A stretch of DNA of 30,333 nucleotides, taken from assembly GCA_964541895.1 (NCBI GenBank), contig CAZISM010000064.1, forward strand, positions 1 through 30,333. The letters are read 5' to 3'. The notes beneath the pieces are model-generated. The model saw nothing but the letters and a program-made list of their open reading frames with translations, searched no databases and was not told the origin of the DNA. The DNA comes from CAZISM01 sp964541895. Lineage in GTDB: Bacteria > Zhuqueibacterota > Zhuqueibacteria > Residuimicrobiales > Residuimicrobiaceae. A program made the translations under genes and the position numbers. Of the stretch, positions 8,280 through 18,221 are shown piece by piece; position 1 is the stretch's first letter, and each line of letters starts with the position of its first letter.

Positions 8280-8310
8280 AATCCAGGAGAGCTCCTGGAT
8301 TTTTGTGTTT
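8280..8310 (+). terminator. Intrinsic terminator of the DUF3467/beta-barrel pair
   Basis: AATCCAGGAG and CTCCTGGATT form a near-perfect palindrome (8280-8301), followed by TTTTGTGTTT. It lies 65 bases after the beta-barrel stop. Confidence 0.8.
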
Positions 8311-8490
8311 ATATGAAGCAGAGTGTCTTTACTTGAAACAGCAGCGGTGCGCCTGCCGGCGGCTGCGCCGGGTTTTAGCCGTCCCCTCCATCTTCCCGCC
8401 TGATTTTACTCACCGTCTTGTTTTGATAATTCGATATTTATCAATCGGTTAAATTGTTTTGTTCCCGAGCGGTTAAGTGCCGGAGCGGCT

Positions 8491-8519
8491 GTGGAAAAGC
8501 GTGGTCGCTGAGGTATAAT
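8491..8519 (+). promoter_or_regulatory. Promoter-like site before the giant secreted protein
   Basis: A perfect TATAAT lies at 8514-8519. At 17 bases upstream the hexamer is GTGGAA (8491-8496), a poor -35. A start near 8526 would leave a leader of about 50 bases before the TTG start codon. Confidence 0.4.
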
Positions 8520-8578
8520 ATTTGCTTCGCCAAGAGAGAATACTCTATCTTTCAGCCCATTCTCTCGGAGGATAATCC

Positions 8579-11500
8579 TTGAAGTTGATGCACATTCGTA
8601 TAGCGGCGGCTGTCGTCCTGTTCCTGTTTTTTGCGCCTGCCACGGCCCAAAAAGTTTGGAAAATCATGCCGGTGGGCAATTCGATCACAGCCGGTGTCGG
8701 CGGCTCCAACGGTTATGGCTATCGGGACGATCTGTCGACCAAGCTGAAATCAGCCGGCATCTCGTTTGAGCTGGTCGGGCCGGACGGAACGCCGTACAAC
8801 GGCCATTTTCTTTCCGGCGCCAAGATCGAAGATTTTATGCCCGGCGGCAGCAAAGACATCAGTGCTTCGCTGATGACCTATCAACCCAATATTTTGCTGC
8901 TGCATCTGGGCACCAACAACATGAGCCATGCAGTGGCTCCCTATTCCAACAACCGCGGCATTTCCTATGAGAACACGGCTTCCGGTCTTTTAGCCGGTTT
9001 CCTGCGCTACCTCAATCAGTACGCCAACGGCACCCGGGCTTCGTTTTTGGAGCGCGTGCTGGTATGCAAGATCATTCCCAAATACTCCAATGGGGCCGCC
9101 GAGCCCAACGTTGATTTATATAATGTCGAAATCGAACGTATGTTTTTCGAGAACCCGCCGTTTGCGAAAATGACGGTGGTGGATATGAACAGCATTCTGG
9201 CGCTGAGCGATTATGCCGACGACCGCCATCCCAACGACAGCGGCTATGCAAAAATGGCGGCCGAGTTCAGCAATGTGATCAGCGGCGTCACCCGTACCGA
9301 TACCTCCGTGCCCGGGTATCCCGGCAGCCTGGTGGCGCAGGGTATCGACGCCCAGGCGGCGGGCCTGGGTTGGCTGGCCAGCGGTGACGATGGCAGCAGC
9401 GGCCGGGCCAATCTGTATGAATTGCGTTACGCCACCTTTCAGCTGACCGACAATAATTTTTCTCAGGGCAAACTGGTATCTCTGAAGCGGCCGGCCTCTG
9501 CCGGCGGCAGGGAGACTAAAACGGTGGATCGTCTGGTCTCCGGCTTGACCTACTATTTCGGCCTGCGCGCGTACGACGAATGGAACAACCGCAGCTCCAT
9601 CCGTTTCTTTCCGCCGGTGCTGATCGAAGGCACGCCAGGCTATCGCTATTGTGATGATTTCAGCGACGCCACCATTCCGGACTGGCGGGTGAATCCCTAT
9701 TTTGAAATGAATATAGTCGCGCAGGATATCCGCCTGAAAAACACAGCGCCGGCGGTGTGGGATTACCTGGCCGCGTTTACCAGCGCCCGCTATAACAGTC
9801 TGGCTAAATCGGTGCGCGCCAGCCTGCGCTGGTCCGTGCTGGCGGACAAGAACGGCATGAATGCGAGCGGTATCGCCATGATGCTGGACCGGGCCGATTA
9901 TAACGCCAACGGCTACCTGGTGCGGCTGCGCAACGGTGTTATTTATCTCAACCAGATTCGCGGCGGCGCCCTGCAAGCCACCGAGTTGCAGCGTTATACC
10001 AGCACCGCCACCGACCTCACCCCGATGCCGGGTGATTCCCTGATCGTGCGTTATTTTCCCGGCGGCGTTTATGGCCATGTGTTCGATGTGTATTTGAACA
10101 AAACCTACGTAGGCCAGGTGTATGACAAAAACAAACTGGAAGGCAACAGCTCCCAACTCTATTCCGGTTTTATGCTGTATGGTGGCGGTTTGTCCAACGC
10201 CGTGACCAATTTTTGTCTGGAAATTCCGCCGTTGACCGCGGATTCCATGCAGACCTACGTCGGCCATCAGCAGCGCGGCCAGATCACGCAACGGCTGGCT
10301 GAGCCGTTGACGGTCCAGGTTCTCGATGTGAATGGTATTGCCGTCAGCGACGTGCAGGTGGAATTCCGTGTCAAATCCGGACAGGCGATGCTGAGCACCG
10401 ATTCGCTGGCCAATAATTTTAACGGCAATCTCTGGATGGAAGCGGAAAAGGGTGAACTCACCGGCCCCTATATCAGCGGCAGCAGCGTCGATGCCTCCAA
10501 CAGCGAGTTCATTTATGTGCCATCCGACCTGAACCGGGAGAAGGGGCTGGCCAAATACCAGATGTATAGCGTCAAGGCCGGCCAATACCGGCTCTGGCTG
10601 AGGGCTTTTGCTCAGGATGGCAGCCATAACTCGTGCTTTTTCAGCGTCAATGGTTCGGATACGCTGCAATTCGATTTCACCAACAACATGGGCAAGTTTG
10701 TCTGGTATCCCTATTCGGTACGAACGTTTTACGTACCTCAGGGTTTTTTTAATTTTGCCATTAAAAACAGGGAATCCAGCACCCGCATCGACAAGATCCT
10801 TTTGACCAGCAATACGTCGTACACCCCCGACGGCATGGGGCAGGCGACGCAACGGTTTTCCAACCTGACCGATTTTGGCGGTCTGGCCTATACCTTTATC
10901 ACCTTTACCACTGTGGCCGGACCGGTGCAGGTGGAAGCGTTGGCGCCGCTGGTGCCAAACGGTTCGCCGCAGATTTTAACGGTGTATGCGGATGCGCTTA
11001 ATCCGCAAACCATGGTCTACGCCTCCGAGCGTGTTCTTTCCGATACGGTCGGGCAGATGATGAGCGAAGCCTTTGCCGTAAAGATGAAGGATATGTACGG
11101 CAACAACTGCACCGGCGTCGCGGTGGAGTTCAGCGTGCTGCAGGGCGACGGGGTCTTTGGCAGTTCCAGTTCTATCCGCGTCTCATCCAACAGCGAAGGC
11201 GTTGCCTCGGCCCGGCTTAAGCTCGGCTATAACCTGGCCGGTTCCAAGGTTCAGGCCCGGCTGGTGGATTATTCCGACATCACGCCGTTGACCTTTGAAG
11301 CGGTTCCGGATAAGGAGGGCGTTCCCATGGAGATCGTAGCGATCAAAGGGAATGGCCAGAAAGGGGTGGTGCATACCGCTCTGCAGGATTCGCTGATCGT
11401 CCAGGTTCTGGATCGCAACGGCCGGCCGGTGCATAAATATCCGGTGCCGTTTAAAATCGCCCAAGGGAATGGATCGTTCAACGGATTGGGCAAAGCGTTC

Positions 11501-13224
11501 ATCGATTCCACCAACGTTTACGGCAAAGCGCACGCGCGTTTTGTCCTGGGCGATACCGCCGGCACGGACAACAACATCGTCAGCGTGGACGTGCCGCTAA
11601 ACGGCGCCCCCATTCAGTTCAAGGCCAGCGCTCTGCCTGATGAACCCAGTCTGTTCCGGCAGGTTGCTGGCGACAAACAGGAATGGTATGCCGGCGAGAC
11701 CTTTCCCAATCCGCTGCTGGTAAAGCTCACCGACCGGTACGGAAATGGCCGCAAGGGCTATCCCGTCAAATTCAGCGTTTTGGCCGAATACGGCAACGGC
11801 CGTTTGAACAACAATGCGGATACCTTGACCGTGGTGACCGACAGTCTGGGACTGGCGCGCGCCAATTATACCGCCGGCAAACAAACCGGGGTGAATCAGG
11901 TCCGTGCCGAGGTGCCCACTTCGCTGCGGATTTCTCCGGTCCTGTTTTCGTACCTGCTGGTGAAGCCGCCGAAACCCAACCGCATTATCGAAGTGAGCGG
12001 CAACTATCAGGAGGGAATCGTCAACGAGCCGTTATCGCAACTGCTCAAGGTCAAGGTGATCGATCCCTTTAATACGCCCATGTCCGGCGTGGTGCTGGTG
12101 TTCAAAGTCGTTCAAGGCGGCGGCAAGATTTCCGGCAGCGATTCGCTGGTGGTGCGAACCGACAGCAACGGTCTGGCGGAAGTGACGTTTCAACTCGGCA
12201 AGCAAGCCGGCCATGCCAACCATGGCGTGCAGGTGTATGCAGCCGAATACACGCTGCAGCCGGTCGAATTTCTGGCGTCGGGATTGCCGGGCGTGGCGAC
12301 CCGGCTGGTGGCGATCAGCGATCAGAATTTTTCCGAAAAGGCAGAGGCTGTAGCGCCCCTGCAGGTTCAGGTTCGAGATGCGTTCGGCAATCCGCGTCCC
12401 GGGCACAGCGTCACCTTCCAGGTGACCGGGGGCAACGGCCATTTTGAATCCGACAAGACCACCATTGAAATGACCACCAATCAAACCGGCATCGCCCTGG
12501 TGCCGTACACTATGGGCACCAGAGTCGATATCGCCAACATGATTGTCGCCACCTCTTTTAGCGCGAGCAATGCGCCTCTGGCCGACAGTCCGTTGACGTT
12601 TGTCGGCAGAGTCATCGCCGGCTCTCCCAGCCAACTGGTGGCCATGAGCGAAGGCAATCCGAGCGGACAGGTGTTGTCGATTCTCACAGAGCCGTTCAAG
12701 GTGCAGGTTCGTGACCTCTATGGCAATCCGGTGCAGCAGGGGGTGATGGTCACCTTTACGGTAGCGGAGGGAGGGGGCTCCATCGACGGCGAAACGTTTG
12801 TCGATCAGACCACGGATGTGGATGGCCAGGCTCTGGTCTTTTTAAAGCTGGGTCGCCAGGCCGGCATCAACAACAACAGGGTGACGGCCGGATTGCGCGA
12901 TCAGCCGCAGGTGAAAGCCGTGACGTTTTATGCTTCGGCTCTGGCCGAGGCGCCTGACCGTATCTATGTCGATGGCGACAGCGTTTTCACCGGCAAGGTG
13001 AGAAGCGAATGGAGCCCGCGGGTGTACGTGGCTGATGCCTACGGCAACCGGATCAGCCATTTCTCGGTTCTCTTTCAGGTGATCCGCGGCAACGGCAAAT
13101 TGAAAAATGCAGAGGCCGTGCAATGGCAGGATAGCGTACGGGTCAACACCGATATCGAAGGCAAGGCGAGTGCACGCTGGCAATTTGGCGGCACACCGGA
13201 CAGCAACCAGGTTTTGGCCTATGC
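8579..13224 (+). CDS. Giant secreted SGNH-hydrolase / Ig-like repeat protein, N-terminal part (interrupted by assembly gap)
   Basis: This is the first 1,548 codons of one gene that continues at 13325. TTG 8579 is chosen as start because GGAGG lies seven bases upstream; ATG 8588 is too far from it. A signal peptide (1-24, ending PATAQ) is followed by an SGNH/GDSL hydrolase domain (about 25-235) with GNSIT (nucleophile Ser35), GTNN (Asn113) and DDRHP (Asp214/His217). All catalytic blocks are present, so an esterase or acetylesterase acting on polysaccharide is likely. Next come an FnIII-like domain (about 245-340) and a lectin-like domain (about 350-550). The first Ig-like domain carries a nested CBM6/35-like module (about 620-745: LWMEAEKGELTG, KAGQYRLWLRAF, RIDKILLTS). 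Further invasin-type Ig-like domains of about 105 residues follow, with the pattern PLxVQVxDxxGNPV, then GxGxF, TDxxGxA and LGxxAG. The eighth such domain runs into the gap. Confidence 0.93.
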
Positions 13225-13379
13225 NNNNNNNNNNNNNNNNNNNNNNNNNNNNNNNNNNNNNNNNNNNNNNNNNNNNNNNNNNNNNNNNNNNNNNNNNNNN
13301 NNNNNNNNNNNNNNNNNNNNNNNNGTGCACGCTGGCAATTTGGCGGCACACCGGACAGCAACCAGGTTTTGGCCTATGC
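13170..13379 (+). repeat. 55-bp duplicated gap flanks (assembly overlap, not a biological repeat)
   Basis: Bases 13170-13224, ending at the N run, are identical to 13325-13379, starting right after it. Both encode ARWQFGGTPDSNQVLAY. Deleting the 100 N plus one copy (155 bases in total) joins the reading frames before and after the gap exactly. The two contig ends therefore overlap by 55 bases and the scaffolder left them unmerged. Confidence 0.93.
13225..13324. other. Assembly gap (100 N) inside the giant gene
   Basis: A run of exactly 100 N, the usual placeholder length. Because the flanks overlap, no sequence is likely to be missing here. Confidence 0.97.
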
Positions 13380-16300
13380 CACCTGGCAGGGTCAGCCGGT
13401 CCGCCGGTCGCCGATTCGCTTCCGGGGCTATGCGACTCCGGAAGAGGCGCAGTATCTTGTGCGCCTGTCGGCGGCAACAGATACGGGTGTGGTGCGCAAT
13501 TCCCTGGCTGAGCCGCTGGTCGTACAGGTGACCGATCGCAGCGGCAACCTGGTGCCCAACCATCCGGTTCTGTTTGAGGTGATTTATCCTTCCGTGAGCG
13601 AAGGGCAGGGGAAATTGTACACCACGGTGAGCATGAGCGATTCGGCGGCACAGAAAACCGTCCTCACCAACCAGCAGGGCCGTGCGCAGCTCTTTTTTCT
13701 TCTCAGCAAACGGCCTGGACCCAATTATGTAAAGGTCACCTCCAAATTCGCCGCTGCCGGCACGTTCCTGTTTGGTTCGCCCATCAATTTTCATATTGAA
13801 GGCTTGTCCAGCCCGGCTAAACGGCTGGTGTTGCTGTCGCCGGCCGGCATCAGCGGCCGGGCTCGTTCCCCGCAGAGTGTGCGCGTGCAGACCGTGGATG
13901 CCGCCGGCCGTGCTGTGGCTAACCAGCCGGTGCAGTTCAAAGTGATGGATGAAGAGAGTCAGCTGAGCGGCGGCGATTCACGCTGGATCACGGTCAACAC
14001 CGACCAGAATGGCGTGGCTACAGCGGCCTGGGTGCTTGGAGGTCAGGCCGGCAGCAACAGAAACCAGTTGCAGATCAGCTCGACGCCGCTGGAAAATTCT
14101 CCGCTCACAGTGCAGGCCTCGGTTCTGGCCGGCCCGGCGGATATGAGCGTCAGCACCATTGCTACCACCCTGGATTCGGTGCGGGCTGATAATCTGGCGC
14201 AAGCGATCGTGACCGTTACGATTACCGATAGTTTCAAAAACGCCATCTCTGGGGTGAATGTCACCTGGCAGACTAACGACACCGGTCTTGCCTTTGATAA
14301 AGTGGCAGAGGTGACCGATGGCGCCGGCAAGGCGTCGGTGCGGGTCCGGTCGGTGCGGGCCGGCCGCAAAACCGTGTCCGCCCGGATCACGACAGAATCA
14401 CCCTTTACACTTTGCTGCGCCACCATCACTTTTCTGCCGGGACAGGCGGCGAAACTGCGCATGCATCACGGCGACGGTCTGGTGGCGAACGTCGGCACCC
14501 CGGTCAGGGACTCTCTGGCGGTGCAGGTGCTGGACGCCAACAACAATCCGGTAGCCGGGGCCGCAGTACAGTTCAGCGTGCACAGCGGCGGCGGATTCTT
14601 CCTGCCGGGTCTGGAGAGCGTGGCCAGAGACACCTCCAATAGCGATGGTCTGGCCTGGACTCACCTGGTGCTGGGTCAACAGATCAATCAGGATAATGTG
14701 GTCGTGGCCAGCATCGGCTCCATCCAGCTGGTGTTTACCTGCAAGGCCAGGGCGGCAACCCCCCAATTCATCTATGCTTATCAGAGCCAACCGCTGCAGG
14801 CGACGGTGCAGACGATCCTGGCAGAACCGTTGCAGGTTCTTGTTGAGGATATCAACGGCGATCCGGTGTGGAATGCCGCGGTCACTTTTGCTCCTGCCGA
14901 CACCGACGGAGTTATCGTATCACCGCAGCCCATTGTCACCGACTATCGCGGCGTTGCCAGGGCGAAGTATCGACTGGGCCGCCGGGCCGGAGAACGTCTG
15001 GTCACCGCCTCGCTGCCGGGCACACAAAAGAGCGTGACCTTTCTGGTTCGCGCTGTGGGCAAGGAACCGGCAAGCATTGTCGTTCTTGCCGGCAATAACC
15101 AGCAGGGGATCGTCGGCCGGAACCTGGGTCAGCCTTTGCGTGTAGCGCTGCGGGACGAATTCGGCAACGGTGTGGCCAACGCCATGATCATATTCAAGGG
15201 TGTAGAAGGCCAGGGCGCGCAGATCGTCGGGCCGGATACGGTTCTGACGAATGTGCAGGGTACGATTGAGGCAGAGATGATCCTTGGCAGCAAAGTGGGT
15301 GAGTACACATTTGCCATCACGTCGCCCCAACTCTATCTCCAGGTGGCGACGGTCGCTGCCAGAGCGATCGCTGATGCGGCCTATCAACTGAACCGCATAC
15401 CGGGACACCCGTCCAACAGCACGCAACAGATGACAGTAGGACGGGAGACCTTTTATCCCGTAGCAGCCGTGGTCCACGATCGCTATGGAAATCCGGTCGG
15501 GAACGAAACCGTGCAATTTGCCATTGTGGAAAATAACGGCTATGTGCAGAGTCCCAAGGCGGTGTCCGACGATTCCGGCCGTGTCTACGGGCGCTGGACC
15601 CTGGGCAAGCAGCCGGGCAATAACAAATGTATGGTGTACCGGCTGGGATTGATGAACAGCCCGCTTTCGTTCAACGCCATCGGCGTGATCAACAATTATC
15701 CGGAATTTTTCGATCTGCCCTCGTTTACCCAAAGCGTGGAATACAATCGTCTGTTCACCTTCACCGTTCAGGCCAAAGATGCGGATAACGACCCATTGCG
15801 CTATTCGCTGAAAATCACACCCCATCCCAGCAACGCTGCGTTCGACTCTTTGAACACGCGTGTTTTTGCCTGGACGCCGACGGTTCGGCAAAAAGGGGAT
15901 TATACCTTTGCGCTGACGGTGCAGGATGGCAAGGGCGGGGTCGACCGGGATTCGCTGCTGGTGCATGTGGTCGGCGATTCGGCGCCGGTCATCACCTCCC
16001 TCTATCCCATGTGCGGCATGCCGCTCAGTTTGAGCATTCCGGACAGCATGGTGTTTTCCTGCGCGGCGGTGGACTATGACAACGATCCGTTGACGTTCCG
16101 CTGGTACGTCAACGGCGTGCCGCACGAAGGTTCGCGCTTTGTATTCAAGAGCATGGAGTACAGCAAAGGCAGCAAGCGGATCTGGGTGGAGGTATCCGAC
16201 GGCATCAAGACAACCCGATCCTGTGAATGGGCGCTGGTCACGACCCATATCGAGCTGTCCGCCTTTAGTGCCCAGGTCGTACCGTATGAGGGCGTTCGGT

Positions 16301-16821
16301 TGCACTGGCAGACGGCGCTGGAACTGGACAATACCGGATTCGATGTGTGGCGCAGCAACAGCGAGCACGGCCGTTATGAGCGCATCAGTGATGCGGTGGT
16401 GGCTGTGCGAACGGACGGGCAGTATACCTTTATGGACAGCAGCGCTGTGGCCGGCGTTACCTATTACTACAAGATCGAGGATATCAGCAGCAACGGTATG
16501 CGTCAGCAACACGGACCCGTGGCGGCCGAGCTGGCGTTGCCGGAATCCTTCAGCGTGTTGCAGAATTATCCCAATCCGTTCAATCCGGAGACGCGCATTC
16601 GCTTCCAGCTGCCGCAACGCAGTGAAACGCGGGTGGCGGTGTTCAACACGGTTGGACAGGTCGTGCGCGAGCTGGTGGATGCCACTTTAGCGGCCGGCTA
16701 TCATGAAATAAAGTGGGACGGCAAGGATGAATACGGACTGCGTGTGGGCTCTGGTGTTTACTACTATCGTGTCCAGGCCGGCCTGGAAAAATCCGTGCGC
16801 AAGATGGTTCTGGTGAAATAG
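13325..16821 (+). CDS. Giant secreted SGNH-hydrolase / Ig-like repeat protein, C-terminal part with sorting tail
   Basis: This is the continuation of the gene starting at 8579; the first full codon is at 13327. Merged, the protein is 2,695 residues. This part completes the eighth Ig-like domain and adds about seven more of the same invasin/Big-type repeat, for instance EPLVVQVTDRSGNLVPN, DSLAVQVLDANNNPVAG and QPLRVALRDEFGNGVAN. A cadherin-like domain follows (FTVQAKDADNDPLRYSL, then GDYTFALTVQDGKGGVDRDS), a second DNDPLTFRWYVNG domain, and an FnIII-like domain (LDNTGFDVWRSNSEHGRYER). The C-terminal 85-90 residues begin LQNYPNPFNPETRIRFQLP and end VGSGVYYYRVQ and KMVLVK. This is the FlgD-Ig/type A sorting-tail type seen on secreted proteins of FCB bacteria with a type IX system. 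It is probably a long surface stalk that presents the N-terminal hydrolase. Confidence 0.93.
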
Positions 16822-16836
16822 CGCAAGAACATATTC

Positions 16837-16872
16837 ACGGGGCTGCGTGCGAACATATTCGCACGGCCCCGT
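16837..16872 (+). terminator. Strong GC-rich stem-loop after the giant gene (possible terminator without U tract)
   Basis: ACGGGGC and CGTGCGAA (16837-16853, with a two-base TG bulge) pair with TTCGCACG and GCCCCGT (16858-16872) around the loop CATA: 15 base pairs. No T run follows, so it may halt or protect the transcript rather than act as a classic terminator. It lies 16 bases after the stop codon. Confidence 0.55.
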
Positions 16873-16983
16873 GGCCATGTGTCTGCAAAAAAGATCCTTG
16901 GGTTTGCCTCTGAAAATTATTACCTTTCCTCCTGTTTTTCAATTCAGCCATCGCCATACCTTTTTTAAATTATTGGAGCACTC

Positions 16984-17871
16984 TTGTCTTCCATCGGACA
17001 ACTCGCCGCCCTCACGGCCGCGTTTTTTTGGGGCGGCACCGCCATTCTGTTCAGCGTGGCCGGCCGGCAGATCGGCGCCTTTGCCACCAACCTGCTGCGC
17101 ATCCTTCTGGCTTCCATTTTTCTCTGCGTGACCCTGTGGCTGACCACGGGATATTTTTTGCCGCTGCATGCGACAGCGGACCAGATCAAATGGCTCAGCA
17201 TCAGCGGCATCGTCGGACTGGCTCTGGGCGACGCGGCCCTGTTTGCCTGTATGGTCACCCTGGGCCCGCGGATTGCCACGCTGCTGTTATCCCTGGCGCC
17301 GCCGATCACGACACTGGTGGCGTGGATGTTTATGGGGGAAAAGTTGAGTGGCATGGCCGTGACCGGCATCATCGTTACACTGGCAGGGATCTATTGGGTT
17401 GTCATGGAGGAGCACGGCGATCCGGTGCACGGCTCCAAAACAAAAGGCATTGTCATGGGTTTGCTGGCGGCGGTTGGTCAGGGAGTGGGCATTATCTTTG
17501 CGAAAAAGGCGTTCTCCAGCGAGATCGATCCGCTGTCGGCCACGGTGTTGCGTATGCTGCCGGCGATGGTGGTGTTGTGGGGTGCCGCATTGTTGCGCGG
17601 GCGGATCATGGAGGTGTTCAAAACGCTGGCTAACCGTAAAGCCGCGCTGGCGACGCTGGGTGGCTCCATCTTTGGACCGTTTCTGGGGGTGTGGCTTTCC
17701 ATCGTGGCGGTGAAATATACCGAGGCCGGCGTTGCCGCCACTCTGCTGGCCACCGTGCCGGTGATCGTGATCCCGTACACCATGATTATTTATAAAACCA
17801 GGCCGTCGTTGCGAACGCTGGTGGGAACCTTTATCACCATCGCCGGCGTGGCCATGCTGTTTCTGCGCTAG
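16984..17871 (+). CDS. EamA/DMT-superfamily transporter (drug/metabolite exporter type)
   Basis: This 295-residue inner-membrane protein has about ten hydrophobic segments in two homologous EamA halves. The first half starts at LAALTAAFFWGGTAILFSVA and ends near GIIVTLAGIYWVV (about residue 140); the second starts at KGIVMGLLAAVGQGVGIIFA (about 157) and ends GTFITIAGVAMLFLR. This is the normal length and layout for the family, whose members export amino acids, metabolites or drugs. The substrate cannot be read from the sequence. TTG 16984 is used as start, with GGAG five bases upstream. It stands alone between two strong stem-loops, so it is probably a single-gene transcript. Confidence 0.9.
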   Translation: MSSIGQLAALTAAFFWGGTAILFSVAGRQIGAFATNLLRILLASIFLCVTLWLTTGYFLPLHATADQIKWLSISGIVGLALGDAALFACMVTLGPRIATLLLSLAPPITTLVAWMFMGEKLSGMAVTGIIVTLAGIYWVVMEEHGDPVHGSKTKGIVMGLLAAVGQGVGIIFAKKAFSSEIDPLSATVLRMLPAMVVLWGAALLRGRIMEVFKTLANRKAALATLGGSIFGPFLGVWLSIVAVKYTEAGVAATLLATVPVIVIPYTMIIYKTRPSLRTLVGTFITIAGVAMLFLR

Positions 17872-17899
17872 CGAATCCACACCCGCAGTTCTGGAACAA

Positions 17900-17946
17900 G
17901 GGACCCCGGATGTTGCCGCGCTTTTTGCGGCACCTCCGGGTGTCCC
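17900..17946 (+). repeat. Long GC-rich stem-loop after the EamA gene
   Basis: Three stacked arms pair in order: GGGAC with GTCCC, CCCGGA with TCCGGG, and TGCCGC with GCGGCA, around the loop GCTTTTT, with small internal bulges. That is 17 base pairs in 47 bases. No T run follows directly. It could be a transcription barrier, an RNA stabiliser or a dispersed palindromic element. Confidence 0.6.
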
Positions 17947-17978
17947 GCTAACGAATCTGTACCGTAAGACCTGCTGTT

Positions 17979-18026
17979 GGAACACTCGGGATCGCACAGT
18001 ACGCTACCCCAGGGGTTCCTTTTTTT
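17979..18026 (+). terminator. Possible intrinsic terminator after the EamA gene
   Basis: GGAAC (17979-17983) pairs with GTTCC (18015-18019) and the pairing extends imperfectly inward (CGGG with CCC). Seven T follow at 18020-18026. The stem is interrupted and the loop long, so this is moderate. The T run reaches into the stop codon of the convergent minus-strand gene. Confidence 0.45.
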
Positions 18027-18104
18027 ATTCCATATCGGCATCCTGTGCTGACGTCCACCAGGCCAGATGCCGGCCGTTCAATTCATCCTGGCTCGGAAAC
18101 GGAT
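18025..18104 (-). CDS. C-terminal fragment of an unidentified protein, cut by assembly gap
   Basis: Reading the minus strand out of the gap, one frame runs 25 codons, from PFPSQDELNGRHLAWWTS to a TAA at 18025. The run ends next to a convergent terminator-like site, as a real gene end would. I do not recognise the protein. The start lies in the gap or on a missing contig, and the true gap size is unknown, so it cannot be said whether it belongs to the nuo operon. Confidence 0.35.
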
Positions 18105-18204
18105 NNNNNNNNNNNNNNNNNNNNNNNNNNNNNNNNNNNNNNNNNNNNNNNNNNNNNNNNNNNNNNNNNNNNNNNNNNNNNNNNNNNNNNNNNNNNNNNN
18201 NNNN
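18105..18204. other. Assembly gap (100 N) downstream of nuoN
   Basis: A run of exactly 100 N. Unlike the first gap, the flanks share no visible sequence, so real sequence of unknown length is probably missing between nuoN and the fragment at 18025. Confidence 0.95.
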
Positions 18205-18221
18205 TTCGAAAGCATGTTCGG

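Larger units (their letters stand above)
8216..8578. other. Intergenic region of 363 bases with two stem-loops and a promoter-like site
   Basis: I find no coding frame here. It contains an inverted repeat (CGCGAATG at 8239-8246 and CATTCGCG at 8259-8266), the intrinsic terminator at 8280-8310, an AT-rich stretch around 8420-8460, and a TATAAT-centred promoter candidate just before the giant gene. Confidence 0.7.

Noticed and set aside
9116..10852. Minus-strand open frame of 578 codons inside the giant gene
   Set aside because: It lies opposite the SGNH, lectin-like and first Ig-like domains, which are clearly coding; the antisense translation has no domain.
13170..13379. A 55-bp direct repeat that might suggest duplication or recombination within the Ig-like array
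   Set aside because: The copies end exactly at the N run on both sides and the frame closes only if one copy is removed, so this is a contig-end overlap and not a biological repeat.
14920..16617. Minus-strand open frame of 565 codons inside the giant gene
   Set aside because: It is antisense to the Ig-like repeats and FnIII domain, with no recognisable motif or start site.
8579..16821. The Ig-like array as a CRISPR or nucleotide tandem repeat
   Set aside because: The repetition is at the protein-domain level with diverged DNA; there are no short identical repeats with spacers.
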